From NCBI GenBank assembly GCA_007258455.2, contig VDFB02275574.1:124001-188000 (forward strand): 64,000 nt of DNA, given 5' to 3'. Under the pieces are notes generated by a model. That model saw nothing but the letters and a program-made list of their open reading frames with translations. It did not search any database and was not told the DNA's origin. Source of the DNA: Sequoia sempervirens. Lineage: Eukaryota > Streptophyta > Pinopsida > Cupressales > Cupressaceae. The position numbers and the translations under genes are program-made. Positions 59,124 through 64,000 of the stretch are shown here, piece after piece. Each line of letters begins with the position of its first letter. The first letter of the stretch is position 1.

Positions 59124-60452
59124 TGTAAGAGAGGGGGACCACCGCATGCAAGACCCCAGGTCACGGAGGGTCAAGACACGAAAGGCTGCCCTAACTTACC
59201 TCAGCTAAGTGTATTGTTTAGGGTATGAGGATGAGAATGATGAGGAGTTTAGAGTCCTACAATCACTCTGCAATCTGAGTTTCAAGATGGGGCTAGGTGA
59301 GTTGATCTTTAGGTCCAACTTTGCGCCTCAAGGAGCTCTTTGCCCAAGGACGTCAGCGCGAACTTCGGACGACAATGCGGCGCACTAGCATCTCAGAAAC
59401 GCGTTGTAGTCCATACGGTTAGACAACAGCTGAAACGAGATTAAACACACCAAGATGACTTGTCAGCCTAGCTTAAGCATTTCTGAGCGGCCAAAATAAT
59501 AGTATAAAATATGAAAGGTACAAGCGAAGGTGATAGAAAAGATATACCAAAGCCAAGGTGATGAAGATGATCCTGTAGAAGACCCTGTTCACCAACTAGC
59601 TCCTCAAAGCGCGTCCACCTACACACAGCAAAAAAGAGAATGTTGGGGGGTGGATGTATAGGGGTCTAACTACTGTTCGCCAGCTAGCTCCTTGAAGCGC
59701 GTCCACCTACACACAGCAAGAAAGAGAATGTTGGGGGGTGGTTGTATAGGGGTCTGCCTCAGTCAGACCCCCGTTTAGGTGTTTCCACCTCCATGGACAG
59801 CCAATGGAAAGGAGATAAAGAAGTGATAACACAAGCACTACAAAAACAATACTATGCTACTCAACCAAATGATAGAGGAGAGGAGAGGGAAGCTTACCAC
59901 CTCCACCAAGAGCACTCAAGGCTGCTTGGGGGAGAAATGAGAGGAACTCAAGCCTCTGTTGCAATGGCATGGTCCCAAACTTGCTCTACCGACGTGATGG
60001 AGTGTGATATTGCTGCTGTTAAATGCTTGGAATGCTAGTATGTGAGCTTGTGAGAGTGAAAATATGAGAGCCAAGTCTATTCAAGAGCTCTTCCTACCTT
60101 CTTCCAACCTTCAAATGCAAGTACAAAGACTGATTATGAAGGAGAGAGGCAAGAAACAGCCATATTCGGGTCGGGTGGCCGAAGGAGGTGTTACAACTTC
60201 GTTGCCAATGAGAAGAGTAACACCTCTGTTGGCTCAACCACAAGAATCTGCTAGGGACGTAAGCACGCCGCGCGGACGTTTGCGCGCCGCGGGGGCGTCC
60301 CCGACAGAAACACCTCCACCGACACGCAAAACAAGTGCCAAGTGGACTACCATCAGCAGGATTAGGTGAATTAAGCCTCCGACTTAGGTTTTCTAGAGTG
60401 TAATAAGGCAAAAAGAGGAATTGCACCTAGGGTGCAAATTCGCTCTTATACA
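59124..60452 (-). repeat. LTR copy B, 5' LTR of the gypsy-derived element
   Basis: It starts TGTAAGAGAGGGGGACC and ends CTCTTATACA on the plus strand, followed by GTAGG at 60453. It aligns with copy A throughout but has an extra ~87-bp tandem duplication (CAGCTAGCTCCT..AAGCGCGTCCACC) near 59590-59750, explaining its greater length (1,329 versus 1,239 bp). Many differences are CG versus TG/CA. Confidence 0.88.
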
Positions 60453-62807
60453 GTAGGAAAACTAGATGAATCACAAGCAGTGCCAGTGGCATGGTCGTTA
60501 GCACTAATACTGTGCTCATGCTGGCTATTGGACTCCTCATATGAAATATGGTGGGAAGTGGAAGCATCCAAGTCAATATGCTCTAGCTCTATATCCCACA
60601 ACTTCATCTCCCCTTCCTTGTAGTCATTTTGTTTGTGTGAGAGGGGATGCAAGTTGGAATGCACATATACTAAGTTCTCCACTCTTTGTGAGAGCAATTT
60701 ATTGCGCTTTACTAAGTGGATGAAAGAATATGTGCTCCAATTCCTCTCAAATGCAGAGGAACTAGCAACCTATGAAGACAAAGTAAACAATTAAAGTTAT
60801 ACATTATAAAAAAATAAAAAATTATAAATGAAACTTTAAAAACTAAAATATGAAAATTTATTAAACTTACTTGCTCTTGATAAAAAAATTTGATTGCAAG
60901 GGGTTGTAGATGTTGGCAGTATTGGCCATGGAAGTACCACCAACTATGAGCATCCTTTAAGAACCTATCATGAAGAACCGAAATACCTTGACCATTTGAG
61001 TGCACAAAATCAATGAACTTGCTCATGGCTATACCTCACAATTCAGGTTCAGGGAAGAGTCTAATGAATGCTTCCTTGTACCCTTCAGCCACTTCAAAAT
61101 ATCTATAAGGAGGAAGCCTTCCAGGCACAGAAAGAATTTGACTACTGTAGTATTTTGGAGACAATACAAAGGCAAGATGTAATGGAGTGGTCATTTTGTT
61201 CCATCTTTCTTCAACAATTGCATGCACTTGTTTGAAGAAAGTCTCTTCAGGGTCTTGCTCTTTCGCATTTATGGTGCACTTCGTCTTCTTAATCATTGAG
61301 TTGATGCTATTATATATCTCTCCAATGCATGGCTTGCCCATGTCAATATAGCGAATCATACTCAAAATGTGCTCGGTGAAACTAAGGAGATACTCTACAC
61401 GATCCCACCATGAGTCATCTAATATCATCCACTTAATTTTTGTTGCCCTTTTAGTGCTGCTTTGCCTCCATAGACCAATTTTGGCTAATCACCATGCTAG
61501 AAAGTGCCTCTCTAACTTTCATAAGTCGTCTCAAGATGATTGTGTTAGAGGCAAAACAAGTCTCTACAACCTATTACAAATTTAAAAAATAAAATAAAAT
61601 TTAATAACAAACTTTAAAGAAGAATTAGAATACACAAACAAATTATGAAAATGTAAATACTACTTCACTTACCTTCAATAGCTCCAATTTTTAAAATGAT
61701 CTGAAAATTCCTTGAGACGTGTGATGGTTGGTGATGAATATTTGGATGTCCTCAGCCTCTGCATACAATTCTTTGATCCAATCAATTTTATTCCCAATCT
61801 TTTGTACCATAAAATTGAGTGAGAGGACCGCACAAGGTATCTAAAAGATATGAATATTGTTCCTCAACCAACAACCCAGCAGCTCTACAATTTTTGGCGT
61901 TGTCCATTACGACTTGAACAACGTTGTGGTGTCCCACTTCCTCAATGGTTGCAATGAGAATATGAGCAATAAATTGCCCATCTATTATCTGCCCCTCACA
62001 ATCCACAACTCTCAAAAACATTGCCCCTTTAGGGGACACCGCTATGACATTGATCAAGGGTTGATTTTTTTAATCTTTCCAACCATCTGAAACAATGGAC
62101 ACACCTGTCTCAATCCATGAATCCCTTATGGGCTTCAATGAAACTTCAACCATCTTGACCTTTTTTTCCAATAAGGTGCCACGCACCTTCTCATAACCCA
62201 AGCCCTTGTACCCTTTTGGAGCTTCATTAAATATTTTCAACATCTCTTTCCAATATGGTGAGCAAACAACATTGAAAGCCAACCCATTTGCATAAATACA
62301 TCTTGCTACATATTGGACGGCAATGTTTCAACTCTCATTTTCAAATGTAGCTTCCAAAGGTCCCTTTGATCTTTTGTTTGTAGTGGGTTGTTCACTTTGA
62401 TTTTGAGGATGAGGAGGGGCCAAAAGTGGGTAGTCTTCTACCACAATATTGGAATTAGATGGGGGCAGCACTCCATTTGATTTTTTTTTTAATAAGGGAT
62501 GACTTGATCTACAAGATTCCCATTCATCTACTTGTTCTTGCTCCATAATATATCCTATAACTACCTCTGATGGAATAGGTACACCGTTCTTTCCAAGGCA
62601 AGCTTTGATGCCTTTTATAGGTATTCCACACAAATGTGCTTTCACCCGAAGATATGAACTAGAATATTGAACATCACATCCATTGCATTTCCAAATGTAA
62701 CCACCACCGCCTAGAACCTGTTGTATCATTTGAACATATTTCCATAGAGGAGATTTCAGATATGTTTTGAATTTAGGTTGAGTTGTGGAGCTAGAACTAG
62801 TTGACAT
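60453..62807 (-). pseudogene. hAT transposase with BED finger (copy B), interrupted by the LTR element
   Basis: The ATG at 62807 opens MSTSSSSTTQPKFKTYLKSP. The BED finger follows (GYIWKCNGCDVQY, then LRVKAHLCGI). TGA near 62330 and TAA near 62070 interrupt the DUF659 part (SIVSDGWKD, QPLINVIAVSPKGAMFLRV, VVQVVMDNAKNCRAAG), and a 1-bp shift follows near 61820 before IDWIKELYAEAEDI. Splice sites: donor after 61673, acceptor before 61570, donor after 60871, acceptor before 60769. The last exons carry DSWWDRVEYLL, ERWNKMTTPLHLAFVLSPKY and the dimerisation signature ASSSAFERNWSTYSFIH. The frame is cut at 60453 by the retroelement and resumes at 45616. Nuclear DNA transposase, dead. Confidence 0.86.
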
Positions 62808-63496
62808 TGTGATTCCTATGGCAGAAATATTTTTAAACAACACATTCAAAACAAAAACAAAAAAAATTGAATACAAAAAATTAGTTTATAAAACCTAGCT
62901 CTTTTGAATCTTTCATACATTCATAGAAGAATGGAAAAAACATAGATAAACAAAGCAAAGAATTTGTTTCATGTTTGTAAAACAAAAATAGAGGAAAAAA
63001 ATTGGAAAAAACTTACCTCTTTGCAAAAATATCCATCTACAATCTTCTTGGTAGCCAATGAACACTTGCAAATGTGTAGGAATGACAATACAATCGTTTG
63101 TAGAAGCTTCAATGGTCAATCTTCAACTCCCTTTGTTGATCCAACAAGCAAAAATGAATGCTCAACCTCTTGGAATGAAAGTTGTTTGTTTGCAAAACAT
63201 ATGAACAAAAATGAAATAGTTTTGGTGTTTTATGTCATTTAGAAGCCTCTTTTAGGGTTGTGTAGGGTGCAGATCAAAGTCAAACTAAATAAAAAAATTT
63301 AAAAAATGCAAAAAAAGTAAAGAATCCCGTCATTGCTCGTTTGGGTTCTATCTAGGTGCTCCTAGGTTGGCCCCAGATGAACCGAGCCCCCTCAAGGGCA
63401 ACCCTGCCGATACCCACAAAGGGACTGACCGGGACCTAGGTTTGATGGGAACCGAACCCGAATCCATCCCCTTATGTGGCGAACCCGACTATACAA
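62808..63496 (-). other. 5' non-coding part and end of the minus-strand hAT element
   Basis: A CCATAG acceptor lies just before the start codon, so a 5' intron is likely. Around 63330-63480 the sequence becomes GC-richer with GGTTCGG/GGGTTCG and GGGACC words, like subterminal hAT repeats, and is then replaced by AT-rich DNA. The terminal inverted repeat could not be fixed. Confidence 0.5.
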
Positions 63497-63504
63497 TTAT
63501 ATTT

Positions 63505-63777
63505 GTATTGCAAATATATTAATTAACTTACATAATGAAAGAATTTTATTGGAATAATAATTAATTTAGACAATAAAGTTGGACTGATTATGTATTATCA
63601 AGGAAAGTAGCATGACTTAGTCGAATTGACTATGATACTCGATTGATCATCTCTAGTCTATTTTGTAATAACTTCATGTGCTAATACAGATATACTTTTA
63701 CTACTCTATCTAATACACATTATTAATTTTGTTCATTATTTAAGGTATTCATTTTATCAGATAGGAGAGTAAACACC
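63505..63777. other. AT-rich flank, nothing recognised
   Basis: No gene, repeat end or RNA is supported in this stretch. Confidence 0.45.
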
Positions 63778-64000
63778 CCGGCCACAAACTCAGCTAGTAG
63801 ATCAATGGTAGAACAAGCTAACATGCACATAGGAGTCCTAAGTTTGATTCCTAGCCAAACCATAGAAACTAACATGTTATCAAAGTCAGACTAAGAGCCC
63901 CAAGCACCATAGCATGGCTCAAGAAAAGGTGTTGGAGAAATGACTTCAAAACTGTAATAAAGAGCCTACCAAAAAACCCTCATCATGAAGAGGGCCTATA
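63778..64000 (+). repeat. possible tRNA-derived SINE head
   Basis: The sequence CTCAGCTAGTAGATCAATGG at 63789 resembles an RNA polymerase III box A region, and AGTTTGATTCC at 63841 resembles box B (GGTTCGAATCC with CG-type decay), about 50 bp apart as in tRNA genes. No cloverleaf with paired acceptor stem was recognised, so a SINE head is likelier than a tRNA gene. The tail runs to the window edge. Confidence 0.45.

Larger units (their letters stand above)
45272..63496 (-). mobile_element. hAT transposon (minus strand) swollen by nested insertions; ends tentative
   Basis: A minus-strand hAT transposase starts at 62807 and its last coding piece lies at 45556-45616, so the element encloses everything between. 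Both outer regions hold GGGTTCG-type words pointing inward (45290-45350 forward; 63360-63490 reverse-complemented). TTATATTT occurs at 45264-45271 and 63497-63504 and could be the 8-bp target duplication, but the area is AT-rich and the terminal inverted repeats are weak, so the exact ends are only a proposal. The transposon belongs to a different hAT family from the one at 10 kb. Confidence 0.6.

Noticed and set aside
63778..63857. Functional tRNA gene
   Set aside because: The acceptor and anticodon stems do not pair convincingly; only box-like motifs remain.

Overview
The window looks like nuclear DNA of a gymnosperm, most likely a conifer. Host coding sequence is five short, intact exons of one gene, separated by introns of up to 25 kb. 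Almost everything else is old, broken, nested transposable elements, and no bacterial-type gene organisation is present. The lineage call is an inference from intron size, transposon load and the style of the LTR ends; no ribosomal or organellar marker is present to confirm it.

Host gene (minus strand, 35147 down to 5331). Five exons join in phase into the ATP-binding half and the following linker of an ABCG (WBC) half-transporter, closest from memory to plant ABCG7. Walker A, Q-loop, signature, Walker B and H-loop are all intact. The N-terminal exon(s) and all membrane-domain exons were not found, so the gene probably runs past both ends of the window. The intron between the H-loop exon and the next exon is 25,008 bp.

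Intron contents. 2871-3821, 6205-8273 and 9200-14983 are TG...CA insertions with 5-bp target duplications, read as solo LTRs of one family. The last lies inside the 5' LTR of a decayed Ty3/gypsy element (8909-25019) and itself contains a 3.5-kb hAT transposon (10060-13563, perfect 8-bp target duplication). A decayed antisense Ty1/copia follows (about 25.1-29.6 kb). Another solo LTR (31236-33114) sits in a tandem duplication between two exons.

35-45 kb holds a LINE fragment, a non-autonomous hAT-like element (37765-38867, perfect 8-bp target duplication), a retroelement primer-binding site, a 179-bp tandem duplication and a truncated Ty1/copia.

45.3-63.5 kb is a three-level nest. A minus-strand hAT transposon was hit by a minus-strand Ty3/gypsy-derived element with no recognisable reverse transcriptase. 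That element's protease region was in turn hit by a 6,868-bp TG...CA unit (51729-58596). The hAT reading frame closes across the first insertion and the protease frame closes across the second. The innermost unit has no visible internal LTR pair. It carries one 1,066-codon frame (54444-57644), broken only by four stop codons, encoding a protein I cannot assign to gag, pol, env or a transposase. It reads best as a very large solo LTR with a gene in its U3. This is the strongest candidate for something undescribed. Several minisatellites, one with co-varying hairpin arms, lie in the same nest.
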